A DNA stretch of 18,517 nucleotides from Ignavibacteria bacterium. Lineage in GTDB: Bacteria; Bacteroidota; Ignavibacteria; Tepidaquicellales; OLB5. Below are positions 1 to 7,724 of this stretch, piece by piece. A model generated the notes under the pieces. The model made no database searches and was not told where the DNA came from. It saw only the letters and a program-made list of their open reading frames with translations. The stretch covers positions 1 through 18,517 of the forward strand of contig JAUQWT010000275.1 of assembly GCA_030835005.1 (NCBI GenBank), written 5' to 3'. Within the stretch, counting starts at the first letter, position 1, and every line of letters begins with the position of its first letter. The translations under genes and the position numbers were made by a program.

Positions 1-1
1 G

Positions 2-148
2 ACCGGCAAAATGGTGTATAAAGATGATTCAACAGAATATGATATTGCAGCTGTTAGCGATAATTTTATTTCAATAACCCCGCTTCATTTCGACTTGACG
101 GATTACACTGCTTATGAAGAAATCAAAGAATGGAAAATAAAAATATAG
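2..148 (+). CDS. surE: 5'/3'-nucleotidase SurE, C-terminal end only (partial)
   Basis: An open frame runs from the window edge to a TAG stop at 146-148 and gives the last 48 residues of a protein whose start lies outside. It contains the segment SITPLHFDLTDY, which matches the conserved C-terminal SurE motif (xSITPLxxDLT), preceded by an acidic stretch ending in an AVSDNF-like turn, as in SurE. SurE enzymes are cytosolic metal-dependent phosphatases that dephosphorylate nucleoside 5'- and 3'-monophosphates. The Asp-Asp and Asn residues that bind metal are N-terminal in the family and cannot be checked here. The esterase gene starts four bases after the stop, so the two are probably co-transcribed. 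The call rests on one short but distinctive motif. Confidence 0.8.
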   Translation, partial: TGKMVYKDDSTEYDIAAVSDNFISITPLHFDLTDYTAYEEIKEWKIKI

Positions 149-152
149 CAAT

Positions 153-1169
153 ATGATAAGTGAAGTAGCTGTTCTCACTCACACAAGCAAAGTTTTAAAA
201 GGTAATCCGCTTAAAGACCCTTATGTAAGAAATGTAATTGTTTATTTTCCTCCTTCTTATGCTGCTTCTTCCAAATATTATCCTGTCGTTTACCTGATAG
301 CGGGATTTACCGGTTTTGGCGCAATGAATATGAATCTCTCAGCATTTTCCGAAAATATTCAGCAAAGGCTCGATAGGCTCATCAGGACTAAGAAGATCAA
401 AGAAATGATCGTGGTAATGCCCGATTGCTTTACAAAATACGGTGGTTCGCAGTATGTTAATTCAGCAGCAACAGGACGATATGAAGATTACATGGTTAAT
501 GAGATTGTTCCGTTTATTGATAGCAAGCTCAGAACATTAAAGAAACCGGCTTCCCGCTGTATCATAGGTAAATCTTCGGGGGGATACGGAGCAATGTGGC
601 TTGCAATGAGACATCCCGATGTTTTTGGGTTGATGGCAACACACTCAGGAGATTCTGCTTTCGAGTATTGTTACATGAAAGATTTTCCGCGTTTCATTAC
701 CGGTATTCAGAATTACGGAAGTGGGCATAAAGCAGTGTCAAATTTCATTAAGCAGCAGATCAATTACAGCCAGCCAAAACCAAATGATTTTCATAATATC
801 ATTAACATCATTGCCATGTCTGCATGTTATTCACCTAATCCCAAACGGAAAGAATATAATTTTGATATGCCATTCAACATAGAAACAGGTGAAATTATTC
901 CCGAAATTTGGAGTAAATGGCTGAAGTTTGATCCCGTCAGGCTTGTTTCAAAATACAAAACAAACCTCAGGAAGCTTAAGATGATATATGTTGATTGCGG
1001 AACTAAAGACGAATTTAACCTTCAGGCCGGTGAAAGGATATACTGTGACAAACTCAGGAAGAACGGAATAAAATACATTCAGGAAGAATTTAATGCCGGT
1101 CATATGAGTGTCCAATACAGGTACGATGTAAGTTTTCCATACATTTCTAAATATATTGCATTTAAGTGA
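153..1169 (+). CDS. Alpha/beta-hydrolase, esterase D-type putative esterase
   Basis: A 338-residue protein of the putative esterase family (esterase D / antigen 85-like, alpha/beta-hydrolase fold). No signal peptide is seen, so it is probably cytosolic. The early strand VIVYFPPSY (about 28-36) and VVYLIAGFTG (45-54) match the family's fold start. The nucleophile elbow is G139-K-S141-S-G143, with Ser141 the likely nucleophile. Asp286 in CGTKDEF and His317 in AGHMS are the likely other triad members. The substrate cannot be read from the sequence; family members hydrolyse simple esters, acyl-glutathione or siderophore esters. ATG 153 follows the surE stop by four bases with no clear ribosome binding site, which suggests translational coupling. 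The length of about 340 residues is slightly longer than S-formylglutathione hydrolase (about 280) because of an insert around 172-262. Confidence 0.8.
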   Translation: MISEVAVLTHTSKVLKGNPLKDPYVRNVIVYFPPSYAASSKYYPVVYLIAGFTGFGAMNMNLSAFSENIQQRLDRLIRTKKIKEMIVVMPDCFTKYGGSQYVNSAATGRYEDYMVNEIVPFIDSKLRTLKKPASRCIIGKSSGGYGAMWLAMRHPDVFGLMATHSGDSAFEYCYMKDFPRFITGIQNYGSGHKAVSNFIKQQINYSQPKPNDFHNIINIIAMSACYSPNPKRKEYNFDMPFNIETGEIIPEIWSKWLKFDPVRLVSKYKTNLRKLKMIYVDCGTKDEFNLQAGERIYCDKLRKNGIKYIQEEFNAGHMSVQYRYDVSFPYISKYIAFK

Positions 1170-1273
1170 TCCACTTTGCCAAGTTTCCTTTCATTTAGCA
1201 TGAAGATTGAATTCCCTTATTGAAACCTTAAGACCTCCTTTACAGTCCAAATTAGCAAACTTAATCCAACTAC

Positions 1274-2914
1274 ATGAAAAAACTGTTTCTACTGTTGATT
1301 CTTGTAATCAGCAGTAATTTTCATGCCCTCAGTGTCACACAAAATTATAAACCAAATTCAGATCCATTTACAAACTATGATTATCTGTGGAATTACTTCG
1401 ACCGGCATTACAGTCTATTTGATGCAAAGCAAATAAACTGGGACTCTCTTTACCCCGTTTACCGGAATATGATTACCGCCACAACAAATGATGAGCAGCT
1501 ATTTGACATTATGAGCGGCCTTCTTTCAAATCTCAATGATAATCATGTAAATTTAAGATATGGAAATAATAAATTTAATGCGGGAATATTACAGCGCTTA
1601 GAAATGCAGGATTTCAGCCTCGATGTAATAAAGAATAAATATCTCAAAGAGTACAAAACGAAACTTAACAGAGATGAAGGCAGAAGCCTCTTACAATATG
1701 GCAGACTTGATGACTCAACCGGATATATCCATATAAGCGGATTTAATGGAGTGGACGAAATTACCAAAGCTATGGATGAGATACTTGAAGAATTTAAAAA
1801 TATGAAACAGATTATTGTGGATGTTAGAAGTAACGGAGGCGGAGACGATAAAGTGGCAAACACTATTGCAAACAGGTTTGCAGCAGAAAAACGGCTTTTT
1901 ATGACAACAAGAATACGGTATGGAATATCACACACGGATTTCAGTACTTTGAAATATTGGTACACTAAACCAGAAGGAAAGACTCAATTTTTAAAACCTG
2001 TTATCCTTCTGACGCATCGGCATAGTATAAGTGCAGCCGAGAATTTTACGCTTGCAATGAGAACATTGGATAACGTTACAATCCTGGGTGATACAACGTC
2101 CGGTGCGTTTTCAGACAGGGACACTGAAAATCTGCCGAATGGCTGGCAGTTTACAATCTCTTATAAACTATTTTCAGATCAGAACGGAATATGCTTTGAA
2201 GGTATAGGACTTGCACCCGACATTTCAAAACTAAACACAAAAGAAGATATCGCAAAAGAAAGAGATATGGTTCTTGAGTATGCAATAGGATACTTGAATA
2301 TGGGAACATCCAATAGCAAAACTTACCACGCGACAGTTCCTTCAAAAGAATCAATTGCAGAAATTATACTTTCCTCTGGTAACAGCACAAATACAAATGA
2401 TCTGATGAGTTCTCTGAAAACCAAACTGAGCGAGAATCCCGATAGATATTATCTGAATGATGATGAAATGCGCGAAGCTGCCTTTATGTTTATGTTTATG
2501 GGTAAACCCAGTGATGCAGCAGAGGTCCTGAAGTTTAACAATGAGATCAATACTAATTCCTTCTATTATTATTCTTTGGAGTATCTGCGCTTGTTGATCA
2601 TAAATGATATAAAATCCGCCGAATTGGTATTTAATGAAGCGGTTCAAAGTAAGATTAGTGACTTTTTGATTAAAGAGGGCACAGTGAACAACATAGGCTA
2701 TTTCTTCATGAATGCCGGTATGCTCGACAGAGCAATCGAAGTATTTAAAGCTGGCACGCTTACATTCCCGGATTCATTCAATGTATATGATAGTCTTGGT
2801 GAAGCATATATGAAATTAGGTAATAAAGAGCTTGCGAAAAAGAACTATGAGAAATCGCTTGAGCTTAATCCGGAAAACGAAAATGCAAGGACAATGCTTG
2901 AAAAACTGAAGTAA
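1274..2914 (+). CDS. Secreted S41-family serine peptidase with C-terminal TPR repeats
   Basis: A 546-residue protein with an N-terminal signal peptide (MKKLFLLLILVISS, cleavage probably near 18-22), so exported. Residues 30-100 form the helical lead-in of tricorn/IRBP-like S41 peptidases and end in LNDNHVNL (His91). The S41 core follows: IIVDVRSNGGGDD (180-192), then HSISAAENF with the likely catalytic Ser253, then GDTTSGAF (272-279) and FEGIGLAPDI (308-317, Glu309). In C-terminal processing peptidases a lysine about 25 residues after the serine completes the dyad; here Ala278 occupies that place and no PDZ domain is seen, so a tricorn-like Ser/His/Glu arrangement (Ser253, His91, Glu309) is inferred. 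Residues of about 470-546 hold two TPR-like helix pairs ending ELNPENENARTML. The gene stands alone, with about 100 bp before it and 158 bp after it. It carries no T9SS sorting domain, so it is probably periplasmic. Confidence 0.85.
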   Translation: MKKLFLLLILVISSNFHALSVTQNYKPNSDPFTNYDYLWNYFDRHYSLFDAKQINWDSLYPVYRNMITATTNDEQLFDIMSGLLSNLNDNHVNLRYGNNKFNAGILQRLEMQDFSLDVIKNKYLKEYKTKLNRDEGRSLLQYGRLDDSTGYIHISGFNGVDEITKAMDEILEEFKNMKQIIVDVRSNGGGDDKVANTIANRFAAEKRLFMTTRIRYGISHTDFSTLKYWYTKPEGKTQFLKPVILLTHRHSISAAENFTLAMRTLDNVTILGDTTSGAFSDRDTENLPNGWQFTISYKLFSDQNGICFEGIGLAPDISKLNTKEDIAKERDMVLEYAIGYLNMGTSNSKTYHATVPSKESIAEIILSSGNSTNTNDLMSSLKTKLSENPDRYYLNDDEMREAAFMFMFMGKPSDAAEVLKFNNEINTNSFYYYSLEYLRLLIINDIKSAELVFNEAVQSKISDFLIKEGTVNNIGYFFMNAGMLDRAIEVFKAGTLTFPDSFNVYDSLGEAYMKLGNKELAKKNYEKSLELNPENENARTMLEKLK

Positions 2915-3072
2915 ATTGTTTTTTTGGATTGACGAAAGAGTAGATTGGTCTGAACTTAAACAGGTTAATATCTGAAGACGTTTTAGAATCATCGTTTAAC
3001 ATTGAAAACTGAGAAATTATTCCGCAAATTTGTTGGCTTTCGTGAATACTTAATCATACTTCATCAGAAATA

Positions 3073-3816
3073 GTGGAATTCAAAGATCATTTTTCAACTC
3101 ATGCAAAAGAGTATTCCAGGCACCGGCCAAAATACCCTGCCGAATTATTTGCTTTTCTTAGTTCGATCTGTTCAGCTCATAATACGGCCTGGGATTGTGC
3201 AACAGGCAGTGGTCAGGCAGCAATCGGACTGGAGCCATATTTTAAGGAAATAATTGCAACAGATGCAAGCGCTTCGCAGATTGAACACGCCCAATTACAT
3301 CCGAAAATAAAGTATAGAACGGCACTTGCAGAGAATAGCGGATTAAGTGATGGGTCGGCAGATCTTATTACTGTTGCAACTGCCATACACTGGCTAAATA
3401 CTTCCAGATTTTATCCGGAAGTAAGAAGAATCCTGAGACCAAACGGAGTAATTGCTGTTTGGCTTTATAAGGATAGTGAGATAAATGAAGAAATCGACAC
3501 AATTGTAAGGAATTACTCTCAAAACATTATTGGCAAGTACTGGTCTGATGAAAACAAAAAGGCAGAGAATTTTGAGCATTCTATTAAATTTCCTTTTACA
3601 AAAATAGCGGCGCCATCTTTTGTTCTTACTGAAAACCGGACATTGAAGGATTATTTGAATTATCTTTACACATGGAGTGCCACGCAAAAGTACATTAAAG
3701 TTAAAGGAAAGAATCCATTAGAGTTGATTGCGGAAGATATTCTGAAGGCATGGAAAGATGAGAACATCAAAAGAGAAGTTAAATGGAAGTTATTAATGAA
3801 AGTGGGAAGAGTTTAA
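3073..3816 (+). CDS. Class I SAM-dependent methyltransferase
   Basis: A 247-residue cytosolic methyltransferase with a Rossmann fold. The N-terminus (FSTHAKEYSRHRPKYP, 7-22) is the usual opening of the trans-aconitate/Tmt1-like methyltransferase group. Motif I is WDCATGSGQAA (40-50), the acidic residue that binds the SAM ribose is Asp64, motif DLITVATAIHWL (97-108) follows, and RRILRPNGVIAVW (118-130) is the usual post-motif strand. The C-terminus VKWKLLMKVGRV resembles the normal family end, so the protein is full length. The start is GTG at 3073: an in-frame TGA at 3043-3045 blocks any earlier start and no ATG lies between. The methyl acceptor is unknown. The gene is the last on the + strand and is convergent with the PEGA gene across 21 bp. 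Confidence 0.85.
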   Translation: MEFKDHFSTHAKEYSRHRPKYPAELFAFLSSICSAHNTAWDCATGSGQAAIGLEPYFKEIIATDASASQIEHAQLHPKIKYRTALAENSGLSDGSADLITVATAIHWLNTSRFYPEVRRILRPNGVIAVWLYKDSEINEEIDTIVRNYSQNIIGKYWSDENKKAENFEHSIKFPFTKIAAPSFVLTENRTLKDYLNYLYTWSATQKYIKVKGKNPLELIAEDILKAWKDENIKREVKWKLLMKVGRV

Positions 3817-3837
3817 CAGGCATCTTCAGCAATTCAC

Positions 3838-4422
3838 TCATTCCAGCAAAAGATAGTATACAAGCGCTCCAAGTCCTAACTGAAATACCACAAGAGAAAC
3901 TCCGCTCATAATATCATATTTCTTCTTCCTGTCAAGAGCGGTGATATCTCCGCTCATATCAAAATAATCCCTGTTTTGGGTAGCAAGATTCTTGAAGTAG
4001 AATGCTGATATTCCTGCACCTATTGATACTATCGACGAAATGACTACCGGGAACAATTTGCGCGGGCTCTCAAAATAAGGTTTTTTATCTTCCTTAACTG
4101 GGTTAATAAGTTTAGTGCCTGCAAGCGGAACAAGAGTATACGTTCGGTTAATTTTTTCAATACCTGTAATTATTTCGGAATAATCAGCATAACCTTTTAT
4201 TGATAATCTTATCAGCAGATTTCCGGTTTTCAAAGAATCGTTCAGCATAAAAAACAGCGGAGTACTGCCGATGATTTCATTATTCAGATAAACCTCAGCA
4301 TTCTGCGGATTTGAATTAATGTAATTGTAACCAATTCTCAATGAATCAGTATCTTGAGCATTCAATGCACAGGTGCAAATAATTGCAGCAAGGACAATCA
4401 ATATTTTATTTTTTCTTTTCAA
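3838..4422 (-). CDS. PEGA-domain exported membrane protein
   Basis: The frame is open up to 4521, but the protein most likely begins at TTG 4422 (or TTG 4425). That start gives a textbook signal peptide, KRKNKILIVLAAIICTCALNA followed by Q, whereas the longer ATG 4455 and ATG 4521 readings put a second hydrophobic stretch before it and overlap the upstream gene far more. The mature part carries a PEGA domain (surface-layer-like fold): SNPQNAEVYLNNEIIGSTPL, then LLIRLSIKGYADY. The C-terminal third has two probable membrane helices (LFPVVISSIVSIGAGISAF and VSLVVFQLGLGALVYYLLL) around a charged loop with RKKKYD. PEGA domains are found in envelope proteins and probably bind peptidoglycan or other surface polymers; the exact role is unknown. 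The gene overlaps the end of the propeller lipoprotein gene by 17 bp, so the two are probably translated together. Confidence 0.7.
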   Translation of the reverse strand: MKRKNKILIVLAAIICTCALNAQDTDSLRIGYNYINSNPQNAEVYLNNEIIGSTPLFFMLNDSLKTGNLLIRLSIKGYADYSEIITGIEKINRTYTLVPLAGTKLINPVKEDKKPYFESPRKLFPVVISSIVSIGAGISAFYFKNLATQNRDYFDMSGDITALDRKKKYDIMSGVSLVVFQLGLGALVYYLLLE

Positions 4423-5563
4423 CAATCTTATTTGTAAAACAATAAACAATTTCATCTGCAGCAACAAAAAGAAAATCTTTCCATATAACAGGCGCAGTTT
4501 TGACTTTGTTCTCAAGCTCAAAGCTCCATAACATTATACCCGTGTCAGCATCAAGAGAGTAAATAAATCCGTCATATGATGAGAAATATACATTACTTCC
4601 GGAGATGACGGGCGAGGAGACTATTGCCCCGTTTGTAGCGTACTTCCAGTTTATCGTCCCGTCTTCAGTCTTCAATGAGTAAATGTTGCCATCGATACAT
4701 CCGAATATCGTGTTAGAATTCTGATATAAAGCTGATCCCGAAATTATCTTAGAGTGCATATTCTGCTTCCAAATGACAGATCCGCTATCAATGTTAAATG
4801 CACAGTAATTCGAATCATCCCCTCCAATAAAAACAAGATCATCCTTGATCATAGGTGTAGAATAAACAGGTCCGTTTGCTGATGATTCCCATTTCACAGC
4901 ACCTGACTCTGTGTTAAGGCAATATATTTTCCCGTCATCATTCCCGAAAATGACATTGCTGCTCGATACTGCACAGGTTGAGTGTATTTGAGACTTTGAA
5001 TTGTATTCCCAGTTCTTGAGTCCTGTGAAAACATCAACTTTATAGAGATTTCCGTTCAAACTGCCAAAATAGATGTATCCATCCTTTAAGATAGGGGAAG
5101 TCTGTATATCTCCATATTTTTTCCTCCAAGATATCTTACCTTCTGTCAGATTATATGAGGCCAGTGAATACTTTTTATCCCCTGCAAATGATACGATAAC
5201 ATCATTACCAAGTACTAAAGGAGCAGTGCTTGCATCTTTGCCAAGGAATTTAATATTACCGATCTTCCCGCCAGTAGCCACATCAAAGGTGAACATCTCA
5301 CCCTGCAAAGCATTTACAAACACAACTGCATCTGTTGATGTTATTCCTGTCGGGCCTACACCTCCTTCAATATTATAATCCCACATCAAACTCAATGGTG
5401 GTTTTAAAGAGTATCCTGATATATTCTGTTGTAGACTAGAGCCTCCGGCCATAACCCAATCTTCAGGACTGACAATTATGCTTTTTTCTACAGTGATCCC
5501 TGAACACCCTGTAAAAATGCTTAGTATCAGAATCAATATATGGCTCTTATTCCGGTATTTCAT
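4406..5563 (-). CDS. PQQ-type beta-propeller lipoprotein (BamB-like fold)
   Basis: A 385-residue lipoprotein: MKYRNKSHILILILSIFTGC with the lipobox cysteine at 20, so lipid-anchored in the envelope. The rest is a chain of PQQ-like beta-propeller blades of about 40 residues, each ending in a Gly-x-x-x-W strand. The tryptophans fall at 61, 146, 185, 225, 265, 306 and 346, with a degenerate blade near 104 (GGKIGNI), giving about eight blades as in BamB. Typical blades read GKIYCLNTESGAVKWES and GFIYSLDADTGIMLW. No catalytic residues or quinone-binding site can be recognised, so a scaffold or binding role is more likely than an enzyme. BamB itself would normally sit next to other genes, so I do not assign that symbol. 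The downstream PEGA gene overlaps its last codons. Confidence 0.8.
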   Translation of the reverse strand: MKYRNKSHILILILSIFTGCSGITVEKSIIVSPEDWVMAGGSSLQQNISGYSLKPPLSLMWDYNIEGGVGPTGITSTDAVVFVNALQGEMFTFDVATGGKIGNIKFLGKDASTAPLVLGNDVIVSFAGDKKYSLASYNLTEGKISWRKKYGDIQTSPILKDGYIYFGSLNGNLYKVDVFTGLKNWEYNSKSQIHSTCAVSSSNVIFGNDDGKIYCLNTESGAVKWESSANGPVYSTPMIKDDLVFIGGDDSNYCAFNIDSGSVIWKQNMHSKIISGSALYQNSNTIFGCIDGNIYSLKTEDGTINWKYATNGAIVSSPVISGSNVYFSSYDGFIYSLDADTGIMLWSFELENKVKTAPVIWKDFLFVAADEIVYCFTNKIVEKKK

Positions 5564-5635
5564 GAAATCAAAATAACATTTGATATGATATAATTAAAGA
5601 CAATAAACACATTGAAGAAGGGCGAATCGGGGCTG

Positions 5636-5680
5636 AAAAAAAACGATTCCGGGCTTCATATAACACCATGAAACCCGGAA
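5636..5680 (-). terminator. Rho-independent terminator of the M43 protease gene
   Basis: On the - strand, starting eight bases after the stop codon, a 12-bp stem (arms 5669-5680 and 5647-5658, one G-U pair, GC-rich CCGGG core) encloses a 10-base loop and is followed within a few bases by a run of eight T (A on the + strand, 5636-5643). It separates the M43 gene from the lipoprotein gene. Confidence 0.9.
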
Positions 5681-5688
5681 ACAATATT

Positions 5689-7641
5689 TTATTTTATCAA
5701 AATCATTTTTCTTGTATCAGTATAGCTTCCAGCAGTAATCCTGTAAAAATATACTCCGCTTGGATAGTTTGATGCATTCCAATCTGCTTCATACTTGCCG
5801 GCTTTCAGACTCTGATTTACAAGCACAGCCGACTGTTTGCCCAAAATATCAAATACTGTGATATTCACAATATCGTTAGCTGCAATGTTCGGAATATCGA
5901 ACTTTATCTTAGTAACAGGGTTGAAAGGATTAGGATAATTATTATATAAGTTAAAGCTCGAAGGTATTTCAGAAGAAATGACCTGAATTCCTATTGTGCT
6001 TCTGACAAGAGTTATTATGTTTGAACCTGCTGATTGAATTGAATCAACTCCGTTATACGCCCACGTACGCCAAGTGCACCTGACCGAATCACCTGTTGTT
6101 CCCATAATACCTGCTAATGAATCGAGAGTGCTTTTTTTCACTCCGGCAACGGTATCCAATCCACCTGAATTACTTACAAAAACATAGTCAGAAGAGCTTC
6201 CAATCTTTCTGAGTTTCATTTTGTAATTCACGGTTGGATTTGCAGAGCTCTTCGTCCATGAAAAATTAAGCCTCGATGTATCGCTGCCCGAAACGGTTAC
6301 TCTCGTAAAGGTCACCGGCGAAACCAGGCTGAATGAACTCATTGCTGCTCCCCTGACCCGTATGTAAGAGGTTCTTGTTAATGAATCACTTCCAAAAGTA
6401 TTACTGATTCTAAGTTTTACTGTGTACAAGCCGGGAGTATTGTATGTAATCACCGGATTCTGGACTGTTGAACTTGTAGGAGTACCTCCAGTGAAAGTCC
6501 ATTGCCAACCGGTTGGAATTCCAGCTGAAATATCAGAAAAGTGAACCTGATTGCCATATTCAATTGATACACTATCTGCTTTGAACAAGCAAAGAGGCAT
6601 ACCGCTAACGTTAACATGCCCGTTTGAAGTTTGTATAGGTAATCTGGGTCCTTCTATTGCAGCATTTATCCTCGTCAGCTGACCCTGTGTGAATAAATTC
6701 ATACAGGCATCATCGGTATAATCCATATAATTCATGAACATAACTCCGGGAGCGCTTGGTGAACATGCATCTGTGGTTGGATAAGTTGGACAGCCATAAA
6801 ACTCCAATGCCTGGTTTGGGGTATCACCAACAAGATCAGAGCCGCCGCATGAACCACCGTCATCTCCCCATATGTGATAAAGCCACAACCAATGTCCTAC
6901 TTCATGAGTTGCTGTTCTTCCCTTATTAAAGGGAGCGGAAACTGCACCAACAGTACCAAAAAAGTTATAACCAATTACTACACCATCTAAAGCGGCACTG
7001 CCCCCGGGGAATGTTGCATACCCAAGCAGACTTCCCCCTAGGTTACATGTCCATAAATTCAAATACTTATCTCTATCCCAGGCGTCATGTCCGCCTTGAG
7101 AAGTAAATTTTACTGCACTGCTTTGACCAAACGATGCTATACTTGTTTGAGTTCTGGTTATTCCAAGGGTAGGATTGTTACTAGGATCTCTTCGTGCCAT
7201 AGCAAATTGGATCTGGCAATCAGCTGCAACCGGCTTAAACGGGGCAGGAGTATTTACAGTATCAGAATTGAGTCTTCTGAAATCCTTATTCAACACATCA
7301 ATTTGAGATAAAACCTGGTCATCTGATATATTCTGGACAGCAGTATTCCACACAACATGTACAACAACCGGAATAGTTATAATTCCGCTAGCATCCCTCA
7401 GGTGGCCATACTGTTTAGCATAACTCTCGGCATACTTTTCAAGTTCTATCATTCTCTGCTTGTAGGCAGGATCCATTTTGTAGAGCGATTCCATATACTC
7501 TACGGTACCGCAGTTTCTCTTATCGGGTGAAAACAGCAAATCATTCTGGTGCGAAAAAGCATCGTTACTGCTACTATTGAAAAACAAAACTGTTAAGATC
7601 AGTGATACAGAAAGAATTATGGTAAATATTATTTTTTTCAT
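5689..7641 (-). CDS. M43 (pappalysin-like) zinc metalloprotease with PKD domain and T9SS sorting domain
   Basis: A 650-residue secreted endopeptidase. Order of parts: signal peptide (1-22, KKIIFTIILSVSLILTVLFF), a propeptide with the RNCGT motif whose Cys44 is the likely cysteine switch, the M43 catalytic domain (about 85-335), a PKD domain (about 355-430, QWTFTGGTPTSSTVQNP), a fibronectin/SusE-like beta domain (about 435-548), and a T9SS type A sorting domain (about 560-650, NNYPNPFNPVTKIKF, ending RKMILIK). The zinc site is H246-E-V-G-H250-W-L-W253-L-Y-H256 and the Met-turn is NYMDY with Met306. Most relatives have Gly, or sometimes Asn, where Trp253 stands. Glu247 is the catalytic base. 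Family members (ulilysin, mirolysin) cut near Arg. The gene lies 83 bp after the M14 gene at 7725-10145, with its terminator in between. It is probably exported through T9SS to the surface or medium. Confidence 0.9.
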   Translation of the reverse strand: MKKIIFTIILSVSLILTVLFFNSSSNDAFSHQNDLLFSPDKRNCGTVEYMESLYKMDPAYKQRMIELEKYAESYAKQYGHLRDASGIITIPVVVHVVWNTAVQNISDDQVLSQIDVLNKDFRRLNSDTVNTPAPFKPVAADCQIQFAMARRDPSNNPTLGITRTQTSIASFGQSSAVKFTSQGGHDAWDRDKYLNLWTCNLGGSLLGYATFPGGSAALDGVVIGYNFFGTVGAVSAPFNKGRTATHEVGHWLWLYHIWGDDGGSCGGSDLVGDTPNQALEFYGCPTYPTTDACSPSAPGVMFMNYMDYTDDACMNLFTQGQLTRINAAIEGPRLPIQTSNGHVNVSGMPLCLFKADSVSIEYGNQVHFSDISAGIPTGWQWTFTGGTPTSSTVQNPVITYNTPGLYTVKLRISNTFGSDSLTRTSYIRVRGAAMSSFSLVSPVTFTRVTVSGSDTSRLNFSWTKSSANPTVNYKMKLRKIGSSSDYVFVSNSGGLDTVAGVKKSTLDSLAGIMGTTGDSVRCTWRTWAYNGVDSIQSAGSNIITLVRSTIGIQVISSEIPSSFNLYNNYPNPFNPVTKIKFDIPNIAANDIVNITVFDILGKQSAVLVNQSLKAGKYEADWNASNYPSGVYFYRITAGSYTDTRKMILIK

Positions 7642-7664
7642 TACTTTAGGTTTGTTGCAGATTT

Positions 7665-7704
7665 AAAAAATCAAGCCTGCTCAAACTACAGCAGGCTTTT
7701 TATT
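7665..7704 (-). terminator. Rho-independent terminator of the first M14 gene
   Basis: A perfect 9-bp stem (AAGCCTGCT/AGCAGGCTT, arms 7690-7698 and 7673-7681) with an 8-base loop, followed on the - strand by TGATTTTTT (A-run 7665-7670 on the + strand). A T-rich run on the other side could make it work both ways. It sits inside the 83-bp gap before the M43 gene. Confidence 0.85.
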
Positions 7705-7724
7705 TTGTTCAATTTAATTAAAAA

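Noticed and set aside
1543..1965. 140-residue open frame on the - strand
   Set aside because: It lies wholly inside the S41 peptidase gene; the translation is low-complexity and hydrophobic with no recognisable motif.
2915..3072. Small gene or riboswitch between the S41 and methyltransferase genes
   Set aside because: The 158 bp contains no convincing hairpin set or open frame; only a weak sigma-70-like pair, TTGGCT and ATACTT, near 3034-3062.
4406..4425. Possible frameshift fusion of the propeller and PEGA genes at the six-A run
   Set aside because: The PEGA frame begins with a clean signal peptide ending in ALNA-Q, which makes sense only as a protein start, so two overlapping genes are more likely than one broken gene.
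4406..5563. BamB outer-membrane assembly protein
   Set aside because: The fold and lipoprotein signal fit, but the partner is a PEGA protein and no BAM or der neighbour is present; PQQ-type propellers are common in this phylum.
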